NCBI GenBank assembly: GCA_003242195.1
Contig: QGUQ01000143.1
Span: forward strand, 1 to 5,295
Origin: Bacillota bacterium
Lineage (GTDB): Bacteria; Bacillota; Sulfobacillia; Thermaerobacterales; Thermaerobacteraceae
Direction of reading: 5' to 3'
Length of the DNA: 5,295 nucleotides
Shown: positions 4,552 to 5,295 of the stretch, one piece after another
Layout: every line of letters starts with the position of its first letter
How positions within the stretch are numbered: position 1 is the first letter of the stretch
Made by a program: the position numbers and the translations under genes
Notes under the pieces: model-generated
What the model saw: only the letters and a program-made list of their open reading frames with translations
What the model was told of the DNA's origin: nothing
The model's database searches: none

Positions 4552-5295
4552 GCCTGAGCCATCCGGGCGGGCCGGTGGAGGGGGGAACCCCCGAGACCGT
4601 CATCGCCGCCGTCATGGTGATCGCGCTGACCGCCTACGCCGTCCTCGGCGGGGCCGACTTCGGCGGAGGTGTTTGGGACCTGCTGGCCCGCGGCCCGCGC
4701 GCCGGGGCGCAGCGGCGCGCCATCGCCCGCGCCATGGGGCCGGTCTGGGAGGCCAACCACGTCTGGCTCATCTTCGCCCTCGTCCTGCTCTTCACGGCCT
4801 TTCCCCGAGCTTTCAGCGCCCTGAGCATCGCCCTGTTCGTCCCGTTTCACCTGGTGCTGGCAGGCATCGTGCTACGGGGGGCGGCCTTCGTGTTCCGGGC
4901 TCCCGGCGCGCAAGCGGCCGGCCCCGGCCGGGCCTGGACCAGCGTCTTCGGTGCCGCGAGCACCATCACGCCCTTCCTCCTGGGGACGACCCTGGCCGCC
5001 GTCTCGTCTGGCGGCGTGCGCGTCAGCGAGGATGCCGTGAGGGTGGACCCGCTCCAGACGTGGTTCAGCCCCTTCTCGCTCCTGGTGGGCGCCCTGACGG
5101 TGGCGCTGTGCGCCTACCTGGCGGCGGTGTACCTGGCGGTCGAGACGTCAGGCGAGTTGCGGGAAGACTTTCGCCGCCGCGCCCTGGCTGCCGGCGCCGC
5201 GGTGGCGCTGCTGGCCGCCATCCTGCTTCCCCTGGCGCCGCACACCGCGCCCCACCTGTGGGAACTGCTCTCGGAACGGGGCCGGCCCCTGGTGC
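4548..5295 (+). CDS. cydB: Cytochrome bd / cyanide-insensitive type quinol oxidase subunit II (3' truncated)
   Basis: An uninterrupted reading frame runs from GTG 4548 to the window edge (249 complete codons, no stop), so the C-terminal third or so of the usual 330-380 residues is missing. Family signatures are TAYAVLGGADFGGGVWDLL (residues 28-46), GPVWEANHVWLIF (64-76), FTAFPRAFSALS (82-93) and the GIVLRGAAFVFR segment (106-117). These are typical of CydB, especially of the CIO-type branch. Several hydrophobic membrane helices alternate with short loops. CydB is the second core membrane subunit; it pairs with CydA and contributes to oxidase stability and oxygen or proton access. GTG 4548 overlaps the cydA stop in GTGA; GGGGTGA at 4532-4538 lies nine bases upstream and serves as the ribosome-binding site. 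Alternative starts are GTG 4575 and ATG 4614, the latter inside the first membrane helix and therefore unlikely. Confidence 0.93.
   Translation, partial: MSLSHPGGPVEGGTPETVIAAVMVIALTAYAVLGGADFGGGVWDLLARGPRAGAQRRAIARAMGPVWEANHVWLIFALVLLFTAFPRAFSALSIALFVPFHLVLAGIVLRGAAFVFRAPGAQAAGPGRAWTSVFGAASTITPFLLGTTLAAVSSGGVRVSEDAVRVDPLQTWFSPFSLLVGALTVALCAYLAAVYLAVETSGELREDFRRRALAAGAAVALLAAILLPLAPHTAPHLWELLSERGRPLV

Overview
The window is very GC-rich DNA (roughly 70% or more by eye) with tightly spaced bacterial genes. Ribosome-binding sites of the AGGAGGTG/GGGGTGA type and GTG/TTG starts, together with the protein families present, suggest a high-GC Firmicutes-like thermophile such as Thermaerobacter or a relative. 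That assignment is an inference from style and gene content, not from any marker gene.

Layout, left to right. (1) The 3' end of a plus-strand acyl-CoA dehydrogenase that reads as glutaryl-CoA dehydrogenase (1-236). (2) Convergent with it, a minus-strand gene (273-1358, possibly from 1418) for a CofE-like F420-0:gamma-glutamyl ligase family protein carrying a long Pro/Glu-rich N-terminal region. (3) A divergent intergenic region (about 1359-1686) with an AT-rich candidate promoter core and three head-to-tail copies of a 23-bp repeat. (4) A plus-strand HAD-superfamily hydrolase starting at GTG 1687 behind a strong AGGAGGTG site. (5) A 573-bp gap (2554-3126) without a convincing protein gene. 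Its first part contains several hairpins that repeatedly present the same GGAACC element and end at a clear intrinsic terminator (2896-2928). Its second part holds a 14-bp tandem duplication and alternative CCGGTTC/GAACCGG pairings just upstream of the oxidase operon. (6) cydA (3127-4551), followed with a 4-nt overlap by cydB (4548 to beyond the window end). The two encode a cytochrome bd/cyanide-insensitive type quinol oxidase.

Functionally, the only clear operon is cydAB: the two subunits together form a membrane quinol:O2 oxidoreductase. The acyl-CoA dehydrogenase, ligase-like protein and HAD protein show no obvious pathway link with it. The most noteworthy non-annotated signal is the hairpin-rich, terminator-ended segment between the HAD gene and cydA. 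It is a candidate structured RNA, either a free-standing small RNA or a cydAB leader/attenuator. The second is the 23-bp triple repeat next to the putative divergent promoter.
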